Assembly (NCBI GenBank): GCA_905178155.1
Contig: CAJINV010000003.1
Span: 3,608,370-3,672,369 of the forward strand
Source: Amoebophrya sp. A120
Taxonomy: Eukaryota; Sar; Dinophyceae; Syndiniales; Amoebophryaceae
Length of the DNA: 64,000 bases
Direction: 5' to 3'
In this document: one piece after another, positions 55,390 through 64,000 of the stretch
How positions within the stretch are numbered: the first letter of the stretch is position 1
Layout: each line of letters opens with the position of its first letter
Translations under genes and position numbers: made by a program
Notes under the pieces: generated by a model
What the model was told of the DNA's origin: nothing
Databases searched by the model: none
The model's input: only the letters and a program-made list of their open reading frames with translations

Positions 55390-55962
55390 TTAGGCTGTAG
55401 CTTTACCACCAGCGAGAAATAAGAACTCCTCCTCCGCCCTCCTACTGATGCAGCACCAGGCAGACGTCCCAACGATCGTGATGAGCAAGAGAGTACCCAA
55501 AATGATCAGGGTCACTGCGACGGGGTTCTGGCAGAGCTTGCGACAGCTGAATTCCGAGGCCGCGAATCGCTCGCTGCGTATGTCCTTGTTGTAATCTGTT
55601 GGGTAGTCGTACTCCTCCGACTGAGATGCTGGCGCACTAGCGGTACTATTACCTGGTGACGTGACGCTGTCCTTTGCAACCCGACCGGAGGACGTCGGAT
55701 GTTGGCGCCGATCGAAGTTGCCGCTCGAGAGGGCCAGTGGCCCACTCGGGGGCCCCCGTTTGCTGTTCTCCCGCGGGCCGGAGCCAGATACTAGCGGTGG
55801 TGGATCAGACCGGCGAGGGCCGACGTCATCTACTTCTTCTTCTTGTTGGACAACCGCTATTTTGCGGAAGGGATTGTCCCGATCCAGCAACATTTCTGTC
55901 TCGCTCGTCCTCGGGCGAGGAATCTCCGGGAAACTCCCGGAGTTGCCCTCGTCCTCCTGCAT
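55390..55962 (-). CDS. single-pass membrane protein, unknown function
   Basis: A frame of 190 residues starting at ATG 55962 with an in-frame stop just upstream. Residues 1-135 are acidic, proline/serine-rich and hydrophilic. One membrane helix follows (about 148-172: NPVAVTLIILGTLLLITIVG). A short basic tail comes after it, CCISRRAEEE. No signal peptide is seen, which fits a tail-anchored or type II/III protein. A GT donor inside the last codons (CTG|GTGGTA) could link to a tiny extra exon near 55300-55330, altering only the last residues. No homologue recognised. Confidence 0.6.
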   Translation of the reverse strand: MQEDEGNSGSFPEIPRPRTSETEMLLDRDNPFRKIAVVQQEEEVDDVGPRRSDPPPLVSGSGPRENSKRGPPSGPLALSSGNFDRRQHPTSSGRVAKDSVTSPGNSTASAPASQSEEYDYPTDYNKDIRSERFAASEFSCRKLCQNPVAVTLIILGTLLLITIVGTSAWCCISRRAEEEFLFLAGGKATA

Positions 55963-57582
55963 CTTGATCTACTTCAATATTAAAGGACCCAATCGTATTG
56001 CCATTTTGATTTGGCCCGCAAAAGGTGATTTAACTTTGAACATTCTGATAAATATATCATCCTTCGCACCGGTGAACCATCTGGTGTGCTCGCCCGTACT
56101 GGCCACCACAAAAATCTTGCAAAAAATCTACGTACATGTACCTACTCGTCATGTGAAACGACGTGGCAAGAAATGGGGCAACCTGAAAATAGAAAAAATG
56201 TTTCCGTAGAAATGCGCTAAACGGAACCAGTATACACACGTCCAATTTGCGGTGTCCTCCATGTCGTACGGTTTTTCCCATACCAAGAATTTTCTTGCGA
56301 TTCTTGCGGTTACCTTGTAGGCAACGGATACTCTATTACCGACAACCGGGACCGACGGCGCGATGCTACTTACATTCACTTTCATTTTAGAGCAATCAGC
56401 TGATGTTCTCATACCGATGCGGACAGCCTCAGCCCCGGAACAGACGGCGCGCAGTAATAAAAAAACTCAACTGATGACAGAATCAGGAAAAAACACCGAG
56501 TCCGACTCCGTTTTTTGACAAAAATACAGCAACCGAAACCGACTTAACTGTGCAGACCATGGCGGCCTCGTTGAGGTCTTCATGCAGTGTTGTACCTTTT
56601 GCTGCGATTCGTCGCGAACACATCTCTGCCATTCAGAACCAGACAGAGCAAACGGCAGACATTCATCTTCACAGCTGCACGATTATACCTCCTCTTTTTC
56701 TTCTTGTCGTCGTTATGTTTCTTTTCAGAAGGGATCTAATACGATCCTGAAGAATTGTTCTTGTCCACCTTGTCCTTGTGCGTAAGAAATAAAAAAATAT
56801 GCGAGCTCGCCTTCAGCTCCGCTTTCGAAGCTTGCGCTGTTTTCCCACACTCAACACAAATGAGCACGCCAATTATTGCACGGGGAGATTTTCTTCTGCC
56901 AAAGAACGAATCCCGAAGGGGACTCCTCTGCTCGTCAATTTTGGAGTTAGAAGTCCTAATGGCGCTGAGAGGTTCTCGATGTCTCCCGCTTTACAGTCGC
57001 CTCAAATAAGTAGAAGAAGATTTGTCGTCAATAGTACATAGAAAAAGGTAAAGCCAGAAGTTGTCGCTGCGTGTGCGTCAATAACCAAAATGTAGAAAAT
57101 GCAACGACTACTCCTGTGTGTTAGGTTTTGCTTCGAAGATTTTAGTCTTCCCAAAGTTACATAGATTGGAGCCGAACTTCTGCGTAGAAAATTTATTACA
57201 TAGCGAATAGTGGAACAGCGCAAGACCGCCGCTGCTCGTACATAGGGTTTTAAAATAGCGTTGATAATCAAATACATGCTTCGACTTTTAGATGATGTGT
57301 GTCTACCTTTACTTTTTAGCCATGAAGATCTCTTTAAAAAATACTACGAGAGAATGCTCCCCACTGAAGATGACCTGAATCAGTAAATTTCTTTTTGATT
57401 GTTGCGCGCCTGCCATACATGGGCGAACGCAACGGACGGTTTTGCACCTTTAGATCGCAGAGACGTTGTTTTTACAAAGGCAAAGGAACTTCCAGGATCA
57501 GTGAGTTGAGATCCTAGGCTCGACGTCGGAACAACTCTTGCGAGGATGACGAAATGCGCTAGAGATTGCTTCTAGTTTTGTG
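55963..57582. other. intergenic stretch, possible stray exon near 56.25-56.4 kb
   Basis: A 1.6-kb AT-rich stretch between the membrane-protein gene and the low-complexity gene. On the minus strand at 56240-56410 a frame (around KFLVWEKPYDMEDTANWT) has GTAAGT and GTGTAT sites nearby and might be an exon; I could not attach it to a gene. The rest shows nothing. Confidence 0.35.
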
Positions 57583-59400
57583 CTATGAGGCTGCCTGCAC
57601 CGCTGCCTGTAGCGGACGACGAGGAGAGGGCGACGCACTCTCGAGGGCCAAGGCGTTGAAGGGCCTTCTTTTCTGGCCCCGCCCCGGAGTGGAGGAGAGT
57701 TTGCCCAGCGGACTGTTTTCTGACTTGGAGCGCGGCCGCTTTTGGCTCTCTGGTGTAGTAGTAGTTCTAGGTGACGTGTTCGTGTCCACAAAATCGGCCG
57801 ATGCCATCCCTCCTTGCACTGATTCGCCAGGATCTTGCGCGACTGTGTTTTCTTTTTTACCAGTTGTCCCTGAAGCTGAACACGCCGACCCGGCTGCCTC
57901 TTTATGCTCGTCGCTTCCGGCGCAGTATGCCAGCCGCTCACCCACGGACCTGGTTGCTCCTGTGCTTGGATGCGTATCCCTCGGAGATGCGGTGGCTCTT
58001 TCGGCTGCTGCGTCGGTTGGAGGACGTATTGCACACGAGTCGCTTTTGGAGCCGACGTCGAGATGGACATTCGTTGCCGTTAACTTCGCTGTCGTGACTT
58101 GTGCTCTATCCTCCGAATTGTCATCAGCTTCATCACCGTCCTTACCGAGTGGAGTTCTACTCCGATCGTCGTGCTCCGCTTCTTCTCGTCCCACCGCTGC
58201 GCTGCTAGTGAAAGTTGCGCAGCTACCTTGAACAAGCAGCGGGGCCCCCGCTGCAAGTTCTTCCGGCGCAACTACAGCCGTTTCCGCGACACCAAGGGGC
58301 TCAGCGCAGCTGCAAGTGCTGACTGGAGCGACAGCAACATCGACGCCAGAGCTACTAGGCTCTCCCTCGTGGTCGTGGGCGCCTGAGCTGCTAGACCCGC
58401 AGCGAGTGCTCTCGTCCGAGACATTTGGGCCTCCCTTCTTGCTCTCCGTGTAGATGTCTGTGGCTGTGAGCTGGTTCCCGTTCGTCGCCGGTTTGGGACA
58501 AATTCCGCGCTTTCCACCTTGCAGATACGATTCGGCTTCCCGAGAACAGTGTTGAAGATCATCCCTCGTGGCCGCGGACTTTTCTGGGTTATTGTGCGAC
58601 GGTTCTGGTACAGGCGCTGATGTGCACGTTTCCACATCCGCAATTGCTTCCTCAGAACTTCTATGCCGTGCCGCAGCTGCTCCAGTAGCGGATGTTGTTG
58701 ATTCCTGTTGTTCACCGACACTGGAGTTTGATGTTTTTCCCTGCGTGTTTTCAGCAGCTTTCGTACTACTACTCCCTACCTCCGCTTCTTCGTCTTCGTT
58801 CGCACAGTCAACATTAGCTTGTAGTTCTTCCATACTGCCGTCGACTGTTTCCACGACCTGCTTGCCAGCATTGCATTTGTTATTGGTTTTCTTGTTCGCT
58901 TTTTGTTTTTTGTTCATCCTGCCCGTAGAAGTAATAGTTGCGCTTGCGCAACCGCTTCTACTTCGGCTATCGTGTTCGCCTCCGTCCCCGACTTCGCCCG
59001 AGGGGGCTGCATCATTTTCATCTGCCACCGCCTCGTACACGACTGGCTCCGACTGGCTGCGATTCAACACGTCTACGCCGTCGCCGGGCACTGTCACGTC
59101 TACATGATTTTTTCCGCCCGCAGACACCTTCCTCCGGCCTTTTGGTGTGGTGGTTTTCTTGGGTGTCGTGGTCTTCTTATTTTTTCCGCCAGAACTGCTG
59201 GACGATGACGAGCTGCTGCTACATGACGTGGCAGAAGCGGCGGAAGAGCGTCTTGATGTTGACCCGGCGGGGTGTAGAAGTTGGCCTTCTTGCTGTTGGG
59301 CGGTCATCTGCTTCTTCATCGACTGCCGATGCGCTACGGATACCTTTCCCGCGCGAGACTTGTTTTCCTCGAGCTTCGAAGGGGAAGCCACGGTAATCAT
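57583..59400 (-). CDS. very low-complexity protein, function unknown
   Basis: One frame of about 605 residues to TAG 57583. The first in-frame ATG is at 59400; the frame extends 33 codons upstream without an ATG, to an acceptor-like ACTAG. The whole protein is low-complexity: a serine run near residue 60, repeats of KKTTTPK, K/N-rich and acidic stretches, and a basic C-terminus with SPLGKLSSTPGRGQKRRP. No folded domain is apparent. It begins about 220 nt after the TRF4 stop. The length of the open frame and its codon-like composition support a real gene; it might instead be a terminal exon of an unseen unit. Nuclear localisation is possible from the basic patches. Confidence 0.6.
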   Translation of the reverse strand: MITVASPSKLEENKSRAGKVSVAHRQSMKKQMTAQQQEGQLLHPAGSTSRRSSAASATSCSSSSSSSSSSGGKNKKTTTPKKTTTPKGRRKVSAGGKNHVDVTVPGDGVDVLNRSQSEPVVYEAVADENDAAPSGEVGDGGEHDSRSRSGCASATITSTGRMNKKQKANKKTNNKCNAGKQVVETVDGSMEELQANVDCANEDEEAEVGSSSTKAAENTQGKTSNSSVGEQQESTTSATGAAAARHRSSEEAIADVETCTSAPVPEPSHNNPEKSAATRDDLQHCSREAESYLQGGKRGICPKPATNGNQLTATDIYTESKKGGPNVSDESTRCGSSSSGAHDHEGEPSSSGVDVAVAPVSTCSCAEPLGVAETAVVAPEELAAGAPLLVQGSCATFTSSAAVGREEAEHDDRSRTPLGKDGDEADDNSEDRAQVTTAKLTATNVHLDVGSKSDSCAIRPPTDAAAERATASPRDTHPSTGATRSVGERLAYCAGSDEHKEAAGSACSASGTTGKKENTVAQDPGESVQGGMASADFVDTNTSPRTTTTPESQKRPRSKSENSPLGKLSSTPGRGQKRRPFNALALESASPSPRRPLQAAVQAAS

Positions 59401-59623
59401 GGTGGTTTCCGTCACAGACAACGTGGACAAACCCCGCGCTCCTCGCTTGTTGTCCTGTTTTTTTTTCCGGCGCAAAGATTTTTCATGGTTGCACTTCAAC
59501 TTCTAGTGAGTAGATCCCCATCCCCCCCTCGAAATGAAACTACTTAAAAATGCAATAGATAAAAGATAAAGATTGAAGAAGATGATAATCATAATCATGC
59601 AATTCCTCGTGTTAGCAAATAAT
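59401..59623. other. short spacer between two co-oriented genes
   Basis: About 220 nt separate the TRF4 stop from the next ATG. It contains an AG-rich acceptor-like site near 59505 that could serve cis- or trans-splicing. Confidence 0.4.
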
Positions 59624-62600
59624 CTATACGGCTCGCTCCGGAGGCGGCGAGGTCGATACCGGGACCTGCTTCAGTAATCTACTCGCAGCTTCACGGTGGT
59701 TTTGGACCTGCTGAAAGACACCCTTGGGAAGCAGATCCTTCACTAGGCCCGTCGTTCGCTTGTCCCGCAAGTACCGCTGGATCGTCTGAAAACTCGCGTC
59801 GAAGACCGTCTTGATGTTGTTCCAGCGAAATGCCTTGGCACCCAGATCGATTTTACTGTTCACTGGCGAAAGTACGGACAGGCTAGTTCCGTTGCAGGGA
59901 GCAGGTTGCCTGAAAAGTGTATCACATCAGCCACGGTTATTCATTTTAGGACAAAATCACGAACAAGGATACACTCCTCTTCCATGTGGATAGTTCCAAT
60001 TCATGTAAAATTCGACCGGCAAACGAAAAGCATTCGGCGTTGTAATCAAACTAGATGCTTGGAGGGGTGCTATCCTATTCTACTGCGACCAGGTGCTCGT
60101 ATTTAACAAATAAATCGACCAAGTACCTCGAAAAGATCTGTGCAACTGTTTTCTTCCTTTCTGTGCGAAAACTGATTGTTTCCCCGTGATAAATCTTTCC
60201 GTAGAACTGGAAAAACTCATACAGCTCGCGCACCGCACTTCGTGCAGGAAGAACTCGGTCTTGTCTCTTGCGATGCTGTGCCTCGTCCCGCATAAAATAC
60301 GCCACTAGGATGCCAAGCAGAAAGCTGCCACAACCGCCGGAGAATGTGTCGTGTAGGTTGTGGCTTGCCAACAGATACTTAGCGAACATGAGCACCAATC
60401 GAAAGCGCTCCGGGTATTGGCCCCTAGAAAAAAAATTGCATTGGGTAAGGACTTGTGGGTCACGCACCATTCTTAGAAACAACCAGGTCCACCATTTCTA
60501 TTTTACTATACTAGCAAGTACTACATAATCATGATTTAATTTTCATCATTCATAAAGGCTGAAAATATAGCAGCTACCTTTTCATTTCCGCTTGAATCCA
60601 CTCCGTCGTCTTGATTCCTTCGGGTGAGAATACCATGTCCGTTTCAATTCGATCCTCACGCATCAACTTCAGCACCGGCATCGAGGCTGTGCTTATCACC
60701 TGTAATTCAATTCAACATTTGGATATGCGTCGGTAGGATAAAATTACGGATACGGATTCATGCTATTTCAGAATGTCCACATTGATTCGAAGATCGATAG
60801 GGCGGTCGTCTTTGTCAAGATTCAAGAGAGGGTAATAAAAGCTCTCCTGCACCAAAGTAGAGTCATGCCAAACAAGAAGCCAGGTTTATCAGTTCTTCAT
60901 CACAAACTCTTCTTGCGGAGGTCATTTATTTCTTCTTGCAGCTTGTAGCTTTTTCTTCTGAAGAGTAGTACTATTACTAGATCAAGCTTCGGAATAAAAG
61001 TACCTGGGTATTCACCACCGGCGGGCTGCACTGCTGTTCGATCGCCTGGCGGATTCTTTCCATGCAGTCGTGCGTCTGACTCGGACGGTGCAAGGCCTCG
61101 GGGATGGAATGCTTCGATGTGACCGTCGAGCTCGTCGAAGAGGGTGCTACGTCCTCCGAGGACTTCGAGTCCCGTGTGTCCTTGCTGCCCACGACCGCAC
61201 TGCTCCTCGGGTCCGTCCCCTTCTTCACAGTGATGCACACATCGACGTCGGCTGTGTACAGGGCAAGGTTGCTTTTCAGCGAGCCGAACACCTCCAGGTC
61301 GTGTTCGCACAGGATGCCACGAAGTTCGTCGACCCACGAGAGACGTTGCTTTTTCTCGTCTGCACTCATCTGCACTTGCTCCAGGAAGGCGAACAACTCC
61401 TCGTCGAGGGCTTTCTCCACCTCCTTGTTGTAGGGAAGCACCGCCTCATACGCAGGCTGCGGTGCGAGGAACTGTGTCGCAGCACCGAACGCATGATTCG
61501 CCGTGTGGGCGGGCATCAAGTTGTAACCGGTAGCCCGTGTGGTTGGTTGCGCCATGACGTGGGAGCCGACGTTGTGGTGATTTTGCGGCATCATGAACAC
61601 GCCCGTGCACGTACCCGTGTTGACAGCGCCGGCGGGCCCGGCAACAAATTGCATCGGAACCGGCATGATCACCCCGTTCTGCATGGTGCTATAGAAGGGT
61701 GCAACCTGTCCACCTTGCGAGAGTGCGAGAACTGGATGCGGGCAACCGAGCGCCATCTGGGGCTGATGTTGCTTTTTGTTCGCTGACTGCGTCGCCAGGC
61801 CGGCCTGCTGCTGCGCCGCAACAGCTACAGCGACTTGCTGATTGTAGTTGGCCGGGAGAGTCGGCGTCGTGTTATTTGCGGTTAGTAGCGTTTGTGGTTC
61901 CTGTTGCATATTACCTGCGGCATGCACTAGTTGCTCATGTGCTTGATTGTTGAACTGGCCACTCTGCACCCCGCTCTGGAGATGAGAATGCATCTGTGTA
62001 GTCCCGCCTCCAGCAGCTTGCGGTTGATGTCCTAGTAACGTCTGCGAAATCTGTTGCAACAGCCCTGCCTGTTGTTGCTCCAGCGCTATGCCCTCTCGTT
62101 GCGCCATCGCTATGCTCTTCACGCACTCTTGATAGGCCTGAAGCTGATGCGGTTTGAGATTTTGCGTGGCCATGTGCCCGAGTTGCAAGAGCTGCAGTGG
62201 GTGCAGTTGCGTTTGATTATCGGGCGGCACCGTCGGGCTCAGCGGTATTCCGCTTGTTACAGGAGCTGAGCCGGGGCGTGTCGGAGGCACTGTAGTACCT
62301 CCATTCATTCCCTGTCCCACGCGACTACTCTCCTGCTGCTGCTGCTGCAATTGATGCGGCTGTTGTTGAAACAAGCCGCCGACGCCAGGCGCGGAGTACG
62401 CACCTGCAACGCCAGCCCGCAGGCCCTGCATCGCAGCGCCGGTGGACGAATGACTACTCCGACTCGACGCCGAAGAGGGCGTGGCCGGCACAGACATGTT
62501 CCGAGTCAACGACGTCCCGGTCGCGCATCCATTTGTTCCAGTACTACCGGTATTGAGCATTGCTCCCGGCTGTGCGATCTGCAGCGGTGCCGAACTAGAC

Positions 62601-64000
62601 ACAGTGCCCGATCTTGTTGATCCGGCTTGTTTCAAACTTGCGAAAGAGGCGGATGACGAGGAAGCGGGCGCAGTGCCGACCTGCAACGTGCTAGAAGCAG
62701 CGCTAGGTCCGCATCGCAGTACGGTGGAATGTTGAAACGAGTTAGTGGTGCTGCTGCTGTGCTGCATCATGCTTGCTCCACCTGCTGTGTCACGACTGCC
62801 ACCGGTAGTTCCGGCGAAACTGGTCTGCGACGTTGTCGTCGTCACGTTTTCTTGCAAACCGCCAACTCCGGCGGATGTGACACTCTTATTCGACGGGGAG
62901 CTGTTCGTGGTGGTGCCACCCCCCGACTGCAGTCCAGAATTATGCTGGTTTCGTGCTTGGTTAGAGGAAAACTGTGCGATGGCATCGTTGAGCATGGCTC
63001 CTGTAGAGGGCGTCACCGAGCCAATGGACGCCGACGTCCCACACTGCGAATTGTGCGAAGATGCGGAGGATGATCCGCCCACCTGGCCAGCTTGCTCCGC
63101 CGGCCGATTCGGGGTGAGCGCGAGCCGTTCCAGAGTGTAGCTTCCGCCACCTGGTTGTGTATCGCGGAGATACAAACTTCCATCTCCGATGTCTACCACA
63201 TCCTTCCCGTCCTTCAAAGTGGCATACACGTTCATCTGCGTTCCTGCGCTGACCTGTTGCCATTTCATTTTCAAACAGATTGCTCTTTGTCTAAAAAGAT
63301 CCCCGAACAGGAGAAGTAGGCACATTGTACTTGGAAAAAACATAAAAACCACCATGGATTCCGAGCCCGAGAAGGAGAACTAGAACACGTTCCCGCGCAT
63401 AAAAATCTACTTATCTACTTTTCGCTTTTCTGCGACAGCCACAGCGACGAGAATTGTGTGCATAAAAAGTAAACAGTAACCTAGTACCTGGATGGTGCCC
63501 GCTGGAGACTGTTGCGCTACACTTGGAGAAGCCAGTGCTTTGGTCGAAGCTCCTGGGGTGCGTGATGAAGACTGAGCGGAGGGAGATGTTCCTTGTAGTG
63601 CCTTCGTACTTTTGCCTGCCACCCCGGCGTACAAGGTCTTTTCCGCCGGCAAGTCGCTGAAAACCTTAGTCTTCATCTGATATCCTTGAAACGCAGCAGC
63701 TGCTCCTGGCCCTGGTGCTACTGCGTGCTGCGCATGATCAGCGTAAGAATCGTTTCTGGCGTTCTTGTTTTTCTGCTGCCTGCTTGTACCCGCAGTTGCA
63801 CTACTACCGGCGCTTCCGTTCTCGTAACTGCGCGCGGGCCCGCCGTAAGCGGAAAGGTTTGCATTCTGCTGGCCGCGCTCGTGTTGCTGCGTCCCCGTGG
63901 TGGAATTCGAATTTTGGCGGTTGTACTGCAGCTGCACGTGAGTGCCGTCTCTCTGCTTCACGAAGACGGGCCCCTGTGTAGCCAAGGTGCGCAAGACGGG
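59624..64000 (-). CDS. TRF4/PAPD5-type non-canonical poly(A) polymerase, 5' partial
   Basis: Exons 63488-64000 (partial), 61004-63253, 60578-60699, 60127-60423 and 59624-59909 join in phase; 1155 residues lie in the window. The C-terminal 330 residues are a DNA polymerase beta-type nucleotidyltransferase of the TRF4/5 class: LYNKEVEKALDEE-like lead-in helix, EVFGSLKSNLALYTADVDVCI with the two catalytic aspartates (about 61250-61300), and the third in RIETDMVFSPEGIKTTEW. The central domain has FSGGCGSFLLGILVAYF, and the PAP-associated segment is SPVNSKIDLGAKAFRW. Such enzymes add short A tails in TRAMP-like RNA surveillance. An insert of about 50 residues splits the palm after DVDVCI. Upstream lie over 700 residues rich in Q, S, T, G, A and N, with a Q-run near 62345: prion-like and probably disordered. 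The start is outside the window. Confidence 0.88.

Noticed and set aside
57566-58231. Plus-strand frame of 221 codons
   Set aside because: Shadow of the low-complexity minus-strand gene, with no motif or splice support.

Overview
This window is nuclear DNA of a eukaryote. The genes are interrupted by short introns (about 95-300 nt), the encoded proteins are eukaryotic (LETM1, Pelota, EME1, a TRF4-type poly(A) polymerase, a SWEET transporter, both subunits of methylcrotonoyl-CoA carboxylase), and many carry long low-complexity insertions. Every gene I can support lies on the minus strand over more than 60 kb. The only plus-strand coding unit is the end of a Ty1/copia retrotransposon at the left edge. 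One-way gene clusters, tight spacing, long low-complexity inserts and copia elements together fit an alveolate of the dinoflagellate lineage with a compact genome, such as a syndinian, or possibly a perkinsid. That placement is inference. I found no convincing spliced-leader copy, and nothing in the window requires a plastid.

Layout from left to right (transcription of the genes runs right to left). 1-2178: 3' part of a copia element with a probable 3' LTR. 2311-3664: double cold-shock-domain protein. 3.7-6.3 kb: AT-rich, no supportable gene. 6308-14547: five-exon gene for an unrecognised protein of about 2565 residues. 15670-19491: SWEET sugar transporter swollen to 1195 residues by two insertions. 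20199-21353: EME1-like resolvase subunit. 22027-25828: LETM1. 27.1-33.6 kb: two genes with repeated WW-like modules. 34517-38940: RluA-type pseudouridine synthase of 890 residues in eight exons. 40106-44505: MCC beta and alpha genes, 99 nt apart. 44969-45832: coiled-coil protein. 46313-47848: Pelota. 48.0-50.0 kb: a small gene and a zinc-ribbon protein with a possible HIT-like core. 50401-52401: EngB-type GTPase with an insertion of about 400 residues between G-motifs. 52.5-56 kb: four small or uncertain genes. 57583-59400: very low-complexity protein. 59624 to the right edge: TRF4/PAPD5-type non-canonical poly(A) polymerase, 5' end outside the window.

Several genes concern mitochondria (LETM1, MCC alpha and beta, perhaps EngB) or RNA metabolism (Pelota, TRF4, pseudouridine synthase, cold-shock protein). 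For 29 introns I could check that exon lengths and reading phases close exactly. By hand count, 21 of these 29 begin GTAC or GTAT instead of the usual GTAAG/GTGAG, and the base after the acceptor AG is G in 20. MCC alpha and MCC beta form an operon-like pair for one heteromeric enzyme. Exon borders were derived by hand from phase and homology; those marked approximate may be wrong by an exon.
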